A DNA stretch of 64,000 nt from JAAFHB01 sp963675995 (GCA_963675995.2 CAXXIY010000001.1:806001-870000); one strand, 5' to 3'; counted from the first letter of the stretch, positions 15,573 to 25,099 are shown. Made by a program: numbers and translations. Notes: a model not told the origin generated them from the letters alone.

Positions 15573-15724
15573 GGTTGCAAATATAGATTTTTTCTTCAAT
15601 TCTCACCTTTCCCCAGAAACAAATTACGAATTCGGTTCTGATTGACCTCTCCGAGTGATCAAAAGGGGAAACATACATTCATTTTATTATTAACCGGGGA
15701 CCCAAACCCCATAAAAAATCAGAA

Positions 15725-16870
15725 ATGACGCAAAAACATATTATAAAGTTTTACCCTGTCGATAATGCCGACAACACATTGATAAAGTTAAGTGATGACT
15801 CTACTGTTCAGATCGATTGTCAGATTCGGGATGGAGAAGAGAACTCAAACGGAGTAAAGATTTACGACGTCAAGAAAGACCTTTTGAAGGAGCTTAAAAA
15901 GGATAATAATAAAAATCCGTTCGTTGATTTGTTTGTTTTATCACATCCACACAAAGATCATTGTCTTGGATTTGAAAGTAATTACTATTGTGGTGATCCG
16001 GATGAGTATTCTGACGACAACCGTAAAAAAGACGAAATCATAGTTGGTGAACTCTGGGTGACCCAGCAGATATTCATGAATGATATTTGCGAAGAAGCAA
16101 AACCAATTCGCAGAGAAGCAAAACGAAGACGAAAGCTTTTTGAGGATGATCCGAAGAAAGCCGACAAACAGGGAAACCGTTTGCGGATAATTGGTTACAA
16201 CGACGAAGATAAAACGGTAGAAGGACTACACTATGTTCCTGGAAATGTAGTTAAAAAGTTCAACGGAAAAATATCTGATTATCTTGAATTCTTCATTCAT
16301 GCCCCTTTTAAAAGTGACTTAGTAACTGGAAAAGCAGAAAGCGATCACAACGCTACCAGTATTGTTTTTCAGGCTTCATTCAGAGTAACTAAAGGTGGAA
16401 GTATTAAAACAAGGGCTTTCTTTGGGGGCGATGCGGATCATTACATCTGGGAAAAGGTTTTGAGAATATCAGAGAGTAACAATAATCAGGAAAAATTGAA
16501 GTGGGATATCTTTTTATCTCCGCATCATTGTTCCTGGTCATTCTTCAACGATACTCCCTATAAAGACAATAAAACTCCGAAGGATTATTCATTAGAACTT
16601 TTGGATTACAAACAGAATAATGCCTATGTTGTTGCATCCTGTGTCAAGATTGAGGATAATGACAACAATCCTCCTCATTATCAGGCAAAAGAACAGTATG
16701 TCAAAAAAGTTACTGCCGGATACTTTCGGAATACGGCTATAAATAAGAGTTCCAAAGCTCCCGAACCTTTAGAGTTTGTTATTGAGGACGATGGTATCAA
16801 ACTGACCAAGGCTGAGAGTGCTGCTGCTATTGGAATTATTAGTGGTACAACGCCTAGAGCTGGAAGGTAG
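15725..16870 (+). CDS. Metallo-beta-lactamase-fold hydrolase, first of two in the RM operon
   Basis: 381 residues. The MBL metal site is present: HPHKDH near residue 76 (HxHxDH), Asp in FGGDAD near 233, and His in SPHHCSW near 266. The segment between motifs 1 and 2 is long and charged (EEAKPIRREAKRRRKLF). The C-terminus is unusual: after TKAESAAAIGIISG it ends in the flexible tail TTPRAGR. The stop is one base before the start of the E2-E1-JAB gene, so the two are tightly linked. Similar MBL proteins accompany ubiquitin-like E1-JAB modules in bacteria, as far as I recall. Substrate unknown; nuclease or peptidase activity is possible. Confidence 0.82.
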   Translation: MTQKHIIKFYPVDNADNTLIKLSDDSTVQIDCQIRDGEENSNGVKIYDVKKDLLKELKKDNNKNPFVDLFVLSHPHKDHCLGFESNYYCGDPDEYSDDNRKKDEIIVGELWVTQQIFMNDICEEAKPIRREAKRRRKLFEDDPKKADKQGNRLRIIGYNDEDKTVEGLHYVPGNVVKKFNGKISDYLEFFIHAPFKSDLVTGKAESDHNATSIVFQASFRVTKGGSIKTRAFFGGDADHYIWEKVLRISESNNNQEKLKWDIFLSPHHCSWSFFNDTPYKDNKTPKDYSLELLDYKQNNAYVVASCVKIEDNDNNPPHYQAKEQYVKKVTAGYFRNTAINKSSKAPEPLEFVIEDDGIKLTKAESAAAIGIISGTTPRAGR

Positions 16871-16871
16871 T

Positions 16872-19079
16872 ATGAAATATTCCTATCCAATAATTGAAGG
16901 GACTGAAATACAGCCTGCTGAATTAAAAATTGCAAGAGCTAAAAACTTAGCTCTTGCAATCCAGCAGCATTCATACTGTATAAAAGAAACATTGGTATGT
17001 AGGCGCAGAACCGATATTAGTGAGGTAATTCTTGTGACGTTGGATATTGAGATTCCTCAAAATCCTTTAAATGGGATTCAGGTTTATGAGGATATCGCGA
17101 TTATTTGTTCTGAGAATGACAATGCTTTTCCAGAAGTATATGCTTTGCGCGACGATTTCTTAAGTTGTTTACCTCATACTAATCTTTGTACTTTTGAGCA
17201 TCCGGTATCTCTTTGTGTTACGGAGCAGTCATTCTCTGAGATAAGGCATAGATTAACTGAATTTGAATTCCTCGGATATATTTTCAGGTGGTTTTCATTA
17301 ACATCGGAGGGGAAGTTACATCAGGAAGATCAACCATTGGAACCTTTTTTTAATATTGGGAAAGGAGTAATCATCTCAAATAATTATAGTCCGAAAGAAA
17401 AAGGTTATCTCCATAAAATAGCTGACTCTGAATTGTTTCGATTAGATAATTCATTTTCTGACAAAAAACCTCTTTATGTATTTGGTATAGAAGCAGATCC
17501 CCAAGTTCATGGATTTGTTAGAAAGAGACCTTCAACTTTGGGCGATTTGACAGAAGTAGTAAAGATAAAGAACCAAACACTGTCCTCATATATCAAAGAT
17601 CTATTTGATAATGAATTGCGAGCAGGTCTAGTGAATAAGGCTTTATATGAAGTTAATTTTGCGATCTACTGTTTAATACCTGTCAAACGTGATGAAAATG
17701 ATAATAAGCCATCTTCTTTTTATGAACTATTGATTTGCGCAAATCAAAACTTTGTTCAGGTAGGGAAGCTGTCATCTTGTTTAGACGACATTAACGGTAA
17801 TATAGTGCCTTTAATAGGTAAGTCTTTTGAGATCGCCGTAATTAATGAGATCTCAATCGAGGTGCTTCTTCCTATTTTAGATTTTAACCCCGATAAGGCT
17901 TCTTTATACAACAATATTGAGAAAAATAATATTGAGATATTAATAATTGGAGCTGGCGCTTTGGGGTCTCAATTGTTTGAACAATTTTCAAGGATGGGAT
18001 ATGGTAGGTGGACAATTATAGATCATGATAATCTTTATCCTCATAATTTGGCAAAACACTCATTAGGCAGAAAAGCTATTGGCTGTAATAAAGCAATCAA
18101 GGTATCGGAAAGAGCAAATGAACTTCATCAAATTGAAATTGCAAAAGCGATCCCAAGAAATTTTTTAGCAATTAAGGATGAAGACTGGTTAAAGGAGAAA
18201 CTTACTAATTCAAAAGTTATAATTGATATGTCAACTTCAATTGCTGTTGCCAGAACGTTAGCAAGAGATTACATTGAAGCAATTAAAACTCCTCGGATTT
18301 CATCTTTCCAAAATCCTGATGGATCTGATTTGATTGTTTTGGCTGAAGATAAGCGTCGAAAAATCAGGTTGGATTTTCTGGAAATGCAATATTACAGATG
18401 CCTGTTTCATGAAGAATCGTTACATGATCACTTAAAATATAACGATTCACTGAAAGTTCGATATAATCGTAATAGCTGCAGAGAAATAACCAATAGGATA
18501 AATCAAACGGATGTGGCTCTATACGCATCTATCTGCACAAAGGCATTAAAGTCGATTATTGAGAATGGTAAGTCAACAATCTCAATTTGGAGAGCTGATA
18601 AAACAACATTTGAAGTCAGAAAATATTCGTTCGAACCAACAAGATGGATACGAAAGGATGTTGGCGAATGGAAGATGTATTTTGATTTATGGCTGCTCGA
18701 CCGGATGAAAACGTTTAGATACTCTAAATTACCGAATGAAACTGGTGGCATATTAATTGGCTCCTATGATTTTCAGAGGAAAGTAATTTATGTCTGTGAT
18801 TCTTTATTTGCGCCGTCAGATAGTAGAGAAAGCAAGTCCACATTTGAACGAGGAGCAGAAGGATTATTGGATGAATACTATAAATACATGAATATAATTG
18901 ATAATCAGTTTTGCTATCTGGGGGAATGGCATTCTCATCCACAAGGATGTTCAACGAACCCAAGTTCTGATGATTTCAATTTGTATGACTATCTATACAA
19001 AAAAATGTCCCGGCAGGGTTCTCCTGTTTTAATGGGCATATTAGGTGATAACGATTGTAGTATAATTTTTAAACCTTGA
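16872..19079 (+). CDS. E2-E1(ThiF)-JAB fusion, ubiquitin-like conjugation protein
   Basis: 735 residues from the ATG at 16872, two bases after the MBL stop. Residues 1-190 have an E2-like (UBC) pattern: DIEIPQNPLNG, then PHTNL, then EHPVSLCV near 113-120, where the Cys is a candidate catalytic residue, then LGYIFRWFSLTSEGKL. Residues 340-560 are a ThiF/E1 adenylation domain with IIGAGALGSQLF near 358 and DHDNLYPHNLAKH. Residues 600-735 are a JAB/JAMM isopeptidase with Glu in NETGG near 622 and GEWHSHPQGCSTNPSSDD near 684, giving the full metal site. One chain thus holds activation, transfer and removal functions, as in the combined logic of CBASS Cap2 and Cap3. No separate ubiquitin-like gene is seen. 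Confidence 0.85.
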   Translation: MKYSYPIIEGTEIQPAELKIARAKNLALAIQQHSYCIKETLVCRRRTDISEVILVTLDIEIPQNPLNGIQVYEDIAIICSENDNAFPEVYALRDDFLSCLPHTNLCTFEHPVSLCVTEQSFSEIRHRLTEFEFLGYIFRWFSLTSEGKLHQEDQPLEPFFNIGKGVIISNNYSPKEKGYLHKIADSELFRLDNSFSDKKPLYVFGIEADPQVHGFVRKRPSTLGDLTEVVKIKNQTLSSYIKDLFDNELRAGLVNKALYEVNFAIYCLIPVKRDENDNKPSSFYELLICANQNFVQVGKLSSCLDDINGNIVPLIGKSFEIAVINEISIEVLLPILDFNPDKASLYNNIEKNNIEILIIGAGALGSQLFEQFSRMGYGRWTIIDHDNLYPHNLAKHSLGRKAIGCNKAIKVSERANELHQIEIAKAIPRNFLAIKDEDWLKEKLTNSKVIIDMSTSIAVARTLARDYIEAIKTPRISSFQNPDGSDLIVLAEDKRRKIRLDFLEMQYYRCLFHEESLHDHLKYNDSLKVRYNRNSCREITNRINQTDVALYASICTKALKSIIENGKSTISIWRADKTTFEVRKYSFEPTRWIRKDVGEWKMYFDLWLLDRMKTFRYSKLPNETGGILIGSYDFQRKVIYVCDSLFAPSDSRESKSTFERGAEGLLDEYYKYMNIIDNQFCYLGEWHSHPQGCSTNPSSDDFNLYDYLYKKMSRQGSPVLMGILGDNDCSIIFKP

Positions 19080-19113
19080 CTTCTTTATTTATAATCTTCA
19101 AATTAACTTATGT

Positions 19114-19821
19114 ATGAATAACAACGACAAAATTTACGAAAAGAGAGCTCGCTTATATCCAGTAATTGTATCGATGTTGATTCCATTTATATTATTTATA
19201 ATTATCGGGAATAATCTGTTGAGTTCGTATGATAAACTAGAACACATCTGGAACATCTTAATTTCTATAATTCCGGCAAGTTTGGTTACGGCAGCCCTTG
19301 GTTATGGTGTTAAAAACTTGGTTCGTTCGACTTCTAAAGCGCTATTTCAGTTTCCATTATTCAAAGAAGATGAAACGAAGATGCCCACAACTGAGATTCT
19401 ATTACACGCGGGTGACATGTTTTCTCAACAGAATAAGCAGTTAATTCGGAATAAAATAAAGCAGGATTTAGGGCTTGAATTGATGGATGAAGAACAAGAA
19501 AGACTTAACGAGAGAGAAGCTCGATTGATAATAGTGGATGCTGTAAAGCGAATCAGAGAGAGGACTCGTGGAAACCAGATTCTTTTCAACTACCTCTGCA
19601 ATTATGGATTTGTTCGCAATTTCATGGGAGCTAACGTTTGGACACTTTTAATTGTGTTCATCCTAATGTTAATTAATTTTTTTATACCTATTATTAATAA
19701 TGGAATTACGATAGCTGCTGCTATCTTGATTACTATTTCATTTCCAGTAGCTTTTTATTTATTAAAACTGAATGGAAGAGAATATGCTCGTCAGTTATAT
19801 ACAGCATACCTTGAACTTTAG
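19114..19821 (+). CDS. Four-helix membrane protein of the embedded module
   Basis: 235 residues. Two helices at the N-terminus (about 15-35 and 47-68), a soluble charged region (about 70-170, with EEQERLNEREARLIIVDAVKRIRERTRG), then two helices at the C-terminus (about 175-195 and 198-218). The arrangement is a membrane anchor with a cytoplasmic middle domain, which suits either a membrane-acting effector or a sensor. No family recognised. It sits 34 bases after the E2-E1-JAB gene and 11 bases before the second MBL gene, and is therefore probably in the same operon. Confidence 0.75.
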   Translation: MNNNDKIYEKRARLYPVIVSMLIPFILFIIIGNNLLSSYDKLEHIWNILISIIPASLVTAALGYGVKNLVRSTSKALFQFPLFKEDETKMPTTEILLHAGDMFSQQNKQLIRNKIKQDLGLELMDEEQERLNEREARLIIVDAVKRIRERTRGNQILFNYLCNYGFVRNFMGANVWTLLIVFILMLINFFIPIINNGITIAAAILITISFPVAFYLLKLNGREYARQLYTAYLEL

Positions 19822-19832
19822 ACAAAAAATAT

Positions 19833-20846
19833 ATGAGTTTCTCAACTGATAACTACCAAATAGACTTTTTGGACGTAAAAGATGCCGATGCCATTCTTAT
19901 TCGATGTTACAATGGTTATATTCCATATGTTATATTGATTGATGCCGGTAATTTAAATGATAGTGAAATAATAAAAACCAAATTAAAGAATAGTTATAAA
20001 AGTACAACTATTGATCTGGCAATTTGCACCCATCCAGATAAGGATCATATCGGCGGCTTTTTCGATTTGGTAGAGGATGAAGAAATAATAATTAAGGAAT
20101 TTTGGTTAATTGACCCGGCAAAGTATTTAAATGAAGATCAAATAAAACGATATAGGAATAGAGATTCTGCGATAGACGCTGTAAGGCAGGTGTTCAATAA
20201 GCCTAATGACCCAAGTGTCAATTTAATTGATAAACTGATAGAAAAGCAAATAAAGACCTTTAGTGTAAAAGCTGGAGCTAGCCATGAAAATATTCCGATC
20301 AATGTTTTAGCACCTACTTCTGATTACTATGGAGAAATTGTAAAAGCGATGGTTCAAGACTACGGAGTACAGACATACGAAGAGGTAGATACAGAGTTGT
20401 ATGATGAATATGCAATACCTGAAGAATCCGATGCTAAGAGTGTTATCGATGAAGATGATGATCCATCACCATTTAATGCAAGTAGCTTAGTCTTGTTGTT
20501 TGAACCTGGTGACGGGAAAAAGTACTTATTTACTGGAGATGCCAATTGTGCATCTCTATCTAATATGATCCAAAACTACAGACAAAAACTTCAGAATATT
20601 ACGATACTTAAAGTTCCACATCATGGAAGTAAGCATAATTTAACAACACAAATTATTGATAGTTTAAGGCCCACTCTTTCGATTATTTCAGCTAAAGGCA
20701 CAAAAAAACATCCACATTCAAGCATTGTCAATTGGTTGAGTAAATATGGAAATGTGTACTCAACTCATAAAAGTGGAAGTCTTTATTATCCAAAGTCTCA
20801 GAATGAAAGTGGAGCTGTGCCATTAAAAAAGAAACAAAGTTCTTAG
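19833..20846 (+). CDS. ComEC/Rec2-like metallo-beta-lactamase-fold hydrolase, second in the operon
   Basis: 337 residues. All MBL motifs are present: THPDKDHIGG near 65-72, FTGDAN near 233, and VPHHGSKHN near 262, followed by ISAKGTKKHPHSS near 287. This is the pattern of ComEC C-terminal MBL domains and related nucleases or phosphodiesterases. It has no membrane helices, unlike ComEC. It is a different subfamily from the MBL protein at 15725, so it is not a recent duplicate. A cytoplasmic DNA- or nucleotide-directed hydrolase is plausible but unproven. Confidence 0.85.
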   Translation: MSFSTDNYQIDFLDVKDADAILIRCYNGYIPYVILIDAGNLNDSEIIKTKLKNSYKSTTIDLAICTHPDKDHIGGFFDLVEDEEIIIKEFWLIDPAKYLNEDQIKRYRNRDSAIDAVRQVFNKPNDPSVNLIDKLIEKQIKTFSVKAGASHENIPINVLAPTSDYYGEIVKAMVQDYGVQTYEEVDTELYDEYAIPEESDAKSVIDEDDDPSPFNASSLVLLFEPGDGKKYLFTGDANCASLSNMIQNYRQKLQNITILKVPHHGSKHNLTTQIIDSLRPTLSIISAKGTKKHPHSSIVNWLSKYGNVYSTHKSGSLYYPKSQNESGAVPLKKKQSS

Positions 20847-21020
20847 CCCATGAAAGATATTAATTAATCCTCCTTACATTTTCACATCTTGTTTGGGCCT
20901 CAAAAAGCTGGAAAGCTTGAATGATGTTTTAATTAATTGAAGAAAAGTATTTGTCAGTAAAACTTTTTAACAATATTATCTTAATTTTAGGCTTTAAGAT
21001 TTTGACTTAAACCTGAACGA

Positions 21021-24000
21021 ATGACCAATTCAAATTTCCACTTTCTTCAGAACGAATGGGATTTCCTTTATCAACTGGCTGTTGAAGCAGAGCAAAATGC
21101 GAAAACTGCTCCGGTTACTTCTGCTTTTTATGCCCGTCTTTCGCTCGAAAAAATGGTGAATTGGTTGTACGAAAACGAAGGTTATTTGAATCAGCCATAT
21201 AACTGCAACCTCGCAGCACGACTGGGAGAACAGACCTTTAAAGAGATTATTCCACCCTCAATTTATAACGATATTGATTTTATCCGGAGAGAGGGAAATG
21301 CTGCGGCTCACCAGGGCAAATCGTCAACTAAAGTAAGTGTTCCCTGTGTCCGCTTTCTCTTCCGTTTTTTGAGCTGGACTGTTAAAATGTATAGCGAAAA
21401 TCCACCGCAAATTGCTGATTTTGACGAATCATTAATACCGGAAATCGGGAATCAGGAAAAATCACAGGCAGAAATCAAACGTCTGGAAGACGAGAATACC
21501 GGGCAAATTGAAATTGCCAACAGGGAGCGGAAAAAACGTCTGGAAATTGAAGAAGAACTTCAGAAAATTAAAGCTCAATTTGCTTTAACGGAATCCAGAA
21601 AACAGCAAAATACACCAGTTATCATTCCCGCTGGTCAGTATTCCGAAGCCAAAACCCGTGAGCTTTATATCAACTCCATGTTGCGTGAAGCTGGATGGGA
21701 TCCATACGCAATAAATGCAACCGAATTTCCGGTTGTAGGAATGCCTAAATCGGTAAATCCAACAGGGACCGGATTTGTTGACTATGTGTTGTGGGGTGAC
21801 AGTGGTTTGCCCCTGGCTTTGGTTGAAGCGAAAAAAACTTCCCGAAATATTCATGAAGGAAAGCACCAGGCAGAACTTTACGCCAACTGCCTGGAAAAAA
21901 TGACCGGGCAAAGGCCGGTTATCTACTATTCAAATGGTTTTGAAACAGAACTATGGGACGATTGCTTTTATACTCCCCGAAAAGTTCACGGTTTCTATAC
22001 CAAGGATGAACTTCAGATTTTGGTTAATCGCCGTAAAGACCGGATTGACCCGCGTTTACAACCCATCAACAATGCCATTACCAATCGGGTGTATCAGAAA
22101 TTGGCGATTAAAAGTGTTCTTGATAAATACATAAAAGTTACCCCATTGGGGCTGAAAGGCGGTTCGCGCAAAGCTTTGGTGGTAATGGCTACAGGTTCAG
22201 GAAAGACCCGAACAGCCATCTCATTTGTCGATGTTTTGATGAAGGCAGGCTGGATCAGTCGTGTACTTTTTCTGGCTGATCGTAATGCACTGGTTACACA
22301 GGCAAAACGAAATTTCAATAAGTTGCTGCCCCATTTGTCGTCGGTTGATTTAACTAAAGAAAAAGAAGACAAGGAGACGCGATTGGTGTTTTCGACCTAT
22401 CCGACTATTATGAATTGCATAGACGGAGTGCATAATAGCGAGCAGCGATTCTATTCTGTTGGGCATTTCGACCTGATCATTATTGATGAAGCTCACAGGT
22501 CCGTTTATCAAAAGTACGGAGCCATTTTCGATTATTTTGATTCCTTGATGTTGGGACTGACTGCCACTCCAAAGGACAGCGCAGATTACGATACTTACCG
22601 GCTGTTTGAAGAAGAATTGGGAATTCCAACCTTTGATTATGAACTTCAGGAAGCTGTTGACGAGAAATACCTGGTTCCGTTTCAGGCGAAGCAAGTTGAT
22701 TTGGGTTTCATGACCAGAGGAATACGCTACGACGAACTTCCTCCGGAAGAGAAAATCAGATATGAAGAGACTTTCAGAGATGAGCACGGAAACTTGCCGG
22801 ATGCGATAAATTCATCAGCCATTAATGGATGGTTATTTAATGAAGATACGGTCGACAAAGTCTTGGATGTATTGATGAATGAAGGTGTTTGTATTGAAGG
22901 AGGTGACAAATTAGGCAAAACCATCATATTTGCCCGTAACCATACCCACGCTTTATTTATTGAACAGCGCTTCAATTTTATATATCCGCAATACAGCAAT
23001 AAATTTTTACGGGTGATCGACAATTACGAAAAATACGCACAAGATCTGATTGACGACTTTGAAATGATTGGTAAGTTACCGCAGATTGCAGTTTCCGTAG
23101 ATATGCTCGACACTGGGATTGATGTCCCTGCCATTGTCAATCTGGTCATCTTTAAACCCATTTACAGTAAGGCAAAATTCTGGCAGATGATTGGTCGTGG
23201 AACTCGTCTTTGTGAAGATTTGTTTGCTCCGGGAGAACACAAACAATTATTCAATGTCTTCGATATTTGCCGAAACTTTGAGTTCTTTAGAGAAAATACA
23301 ACAGGTATTATACTGATAAATTACGATTCAGTATCTGCCCGGATATTTAAAAATATAAATGGTCTGGCTGAAGCTTTTCGTAAAGATCCTTATTTGGATG
23401 ACTATCATCAAAATGCCAGAAAGGAATATCTCGACTGGGCACACGAACGTGTCTCTGCATTAAATAGAAATAGTTTTACTGTGAAGATGGTCTTACGATA
23501 TGTCGATCAATTTTCGATTCGTCAAAATTGGGATATCCTTACAAATCAAGATAAACATAATATCGAAACACATCTTGCCAAGTTGATTTTTATTCCGGAG
23601 GACGATGAAAAGGCAAAACGATTTGATCAATTAATGACGAGTTTTAAACTGGCGGTGGTCGAAAATGATGCCATTCAGCAACGTTATTGCAATAAAGTAC
23701 GCACGATTGCCACTCAGCTTTCCCAGTTATTGAATATTCATGAAGTTGCCAAGGTTCAAAATGTCGTGCGATCAGCTATGACAGATGATTTTTGGGTAGA
23801 AAGAACTCATGCTAAATTAGAAACTGTTCGGGAGTCATTTCGTCATTTGATTAAGTATATTCCTGAAAATGAAACAGTCATTTACCAAACTGATTTCGAA
23901 GATGAGTTGATTGGAATTAAGATGATTTCTGACGCTGAAGGAGGATATCGGAAAAGTGACAATTACAAATTAAAGGTTGAACGTTACATTCGGGAGAACA

Positions 24001-24419
24001 GTTACCACATTACCATGCAAAAGCTTCGGAAGAATATCAAACTTACTTCTGCGGAATTACAGGAGCTGGAAAGATTAGTTTTCATCGATTCCCACATTGG
24101 AACAAAAGATGACTTTGTAAACCATTACGGAGAGCAGCCTTTGGGCAAATTTATCCGTACCATATTGGGAATGGACGAGGAAGCAACACAAATAGCCTTT
24201 TCTGAATTTATAGATTTCGGCAATTTAAGAGCTGATCAAATACAGTTTATCCGGAACATAGTCACTCATTTTAAGAATAACGGAATTCTTGAATTATCAC
24301 AGCTTGCGCAACCACCATTTACCGATATTAATGACCATGGTATATTTGGCCTTTTTGAAGACGAAGATCAGGACCTGATTATTCGGATTGTGGAGCGGGT
24401 CAACAACAATGCTGTTTAA
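21021..24419 (+). CDS. hsdR: Type I restriction endonuclease subunit R with DUF4145 N-terminus
   Basis: 1132 residues. Residues 15-125 are a DUF4145 (HEPN-like) domain, then a coiled coil (about 150-195), then the HSDR_N nuclease core with VDYVLWGDSGLPLALVEAKK near 250-270 (PD-(D/E)xK type Asp and EAK). The SF2 motor follows: ATGSGKTRT near 390, DEAHRS near 487, GLTATP near 513, and the late motif QMIGRGTRL near 730. The C-terminal part (from about 900) is EcoEI-type. It lies 174 bases after the second MBL gene and five genes after hsdM, so the conjugation module interrupts the usual M-S-R order. All nuclease and motor residues appear intact. Confidence 0.93.
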   Translation: MTNSNFHFLQNEWDFLYQLAVEAEQNAKTAPVTSAFYARLSLEKMVNWLYENEGYLNQPYNCNLAARLGEQTFKEIIPPSIYNDIDFIRREGNAAAHQGKSSTKVSVPCVRFLFRFLSWTVKMYSENPPQIADFDESLIPEIGNQEKSQAEIKRLEDENTGQIEIANRERKKRLEIEEELQKIKAQFALTESRKQQNTPVIIPAGQYSEAKTRELYINSMLREAGWDPYAINATEFPVVGMPKSVNPTGTGFVDYVLWGDSGLPLALVEAKKTSRNIHEGKHQAELYANCLEKMTGQRPVIYYSNGFETELWDDCFYTPRKVHGFYTKDELQILVNRRKDRIDPRLQPINNAITNRVYQKLAIKSVLDKYIKVTPLGLKGGSRKALVVMATGSGKTRTAISFVDVLMKAGWISRVLFLADRNALVTQAKRNFNKLLPHLSSVDLTKEKEDKETRLVFSTYPTIMNCIDGVHNSEQRFYSVGHFDLIIIDEAHRSVYQKYGAIFDYFDSLMLGLTATPKDSADYDTYRLFEEELGIPTFDYELQEAVDEKYLVPFQAKQVDLGFMTRGIRYDELPPEEKIRYEETFRDEHGNLPDAINSSAINGWLFNEDTVDKVLDVLMNEGVCIEGGDKLGKTIIFARNHTHALFIEQRFNFIYPQYSNKFLRVIDNYEKYAQDLIDDFEMIGKLPQIAVSVDMLDTGIDVPAIVNLVIFKPIYSKAKFWQMIGRGTRLCEDLFAPGEHKQLFNVFDICRNFEFFRENTTGIILINYDSVSARIFKNINGLAEAFRKDPYLDDYHQNARKEYLDWAHERVSALNRNSFTVKMVLRYVDQFSIRQNWDILTNQDKHNIETHLAKLIFIPEDDEKAKRFDQLMTSFKLAVVENDAIQQRYCNKVRTIATQLSQLLNIHEVAKVQNVVRSAMTDDFWVERTHAKLETVRESFRHLIKYIPENETVIYQTDFEDELIGIKMISDAEGGYRKSDNYKLKVERYIRENSYHITMQKLRKNIKLTSAELQELERLVFIDSHIGTKDDFVNHYGEQPLGKFIRTILGMDEEATQIAFSEFIDFGNLRADQIQFIRNIVTHFKNNGILELSQLAQPPFTDINDHGIFGLFEDEDQDLIIRIVERVNNNAV

Positions 24420-24489
24420 TATTAATAAATCACAAATACATTTCGTAATCTAAAGTTTATTGGTAATTTTTTAATTATTATACTCAAAT

Positions 24490-24650
24490 TTCTGACAAAA
24501 TTATTCAGTCGATCCTTAGCTTAGCATTGATTTTCGGTGATTTGTCACCATGCTGATAGTTCTGTCCCATTCTAAAGTGTTACTTTAGGTGTCCAATTAC
24601 AGGTTCTATCGCTGCTCGACTTCTAAATTTTTCACTCAGGGGCAAAACAA
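24490..24650 (-). mobile_element. IS5-family transposase remnant (C-terminal part)
   Basis: The minus strand reads LSEKFRSRAAIEPVIGHLK, then a TAA stop, then HFRMGQNYQHGDKSPKINAKL. This matches the IS5-family C-terminal pattern RRAAIEPVIGHLK-DHRMGRNY, with a nonsense change and then loss of similarity. There are no terminal repeats or intact frame. It marks the right border of the island. Confidence 0.7.
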
Positions 24651-24871
24651 TAGTTGATTTGCAAGTCAAGGTTTCAGCACCAAATTTAAAGCAGCCGTTT
24701 ATTCATCTAAAAAAACTTCATCACATCTATAATCCTGAAATAAAGTTCCGATAGCAAAGTTCTAAAATCAGATTCCTGCTTTAATATTTCTTCGTTAATA
24801 ATCGTCATTCAAAGATAGATCTTTTAATCCTTCAATTTTTGATTAGTGCGGAGATTCGCGATAAATAGTAA
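24651..24871. other. Degenerate gap between transposase and integrase remnants
   Basis: AT-rich sequence with no supported frame. It probably contains eroded transposase and integrase sequence, but I cannot align it by eye. Confidence 0.3.
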
Positions 24872-25099
24872 TTGAGAAAAATCTTCAAAAGGTATGGAAT
24901 TGAGCTGGATGGTAACGTATCATCTCATATTTTCCGAAAGAAATTGGGGAATCGGGTCCTTAAACTCAACAATTATTTAAACGAGTCCATTGTGTTGTTA
25001 ATGGAATTGTTCGGACATAGTTCAGTTGCCTTGACCAAAAGGTACCTTGGAATTAGGGAAAAAGAGATTCCAGATGTTTATGACAGTTTGAGACTGTAA
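24872..25099 (+). pseudogene. Tyrosine recombinase (integrase) C-terminal fragment
   Basis: 75 residues from a TTG codon that directly follows a TAA stop. It retains the catalytic C-terminus: SHIFRKKLGNRV (Arg region), LFGHSSVALTKRYLG (His region and the Tyr nucleophile in RYL). The N-terminal core-binding domain and first catalytic Arg are missing, so it cannot be functional. Such fragments often mark the edge of integrated elements. It supports horizontal acquisition of the island. Confidence 0.75.

Noticed and set aside
15448..15678. Minus-strand frame of 76 residues between hsdS and the MBL gene
   Set aside because: It covers the nested inverted repeats and the terminator-like hairpin, has no family pattern and reads like a non-coding RNA region.
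16818..16871. Longer start of the E2-E1-JAB protein inside the MBL gene
   Set aside because: The extra residues (Leu-rich) are a shadow of the MBL C-terminus; ATG 16872, next to the MBL stop, fits operon spacing.
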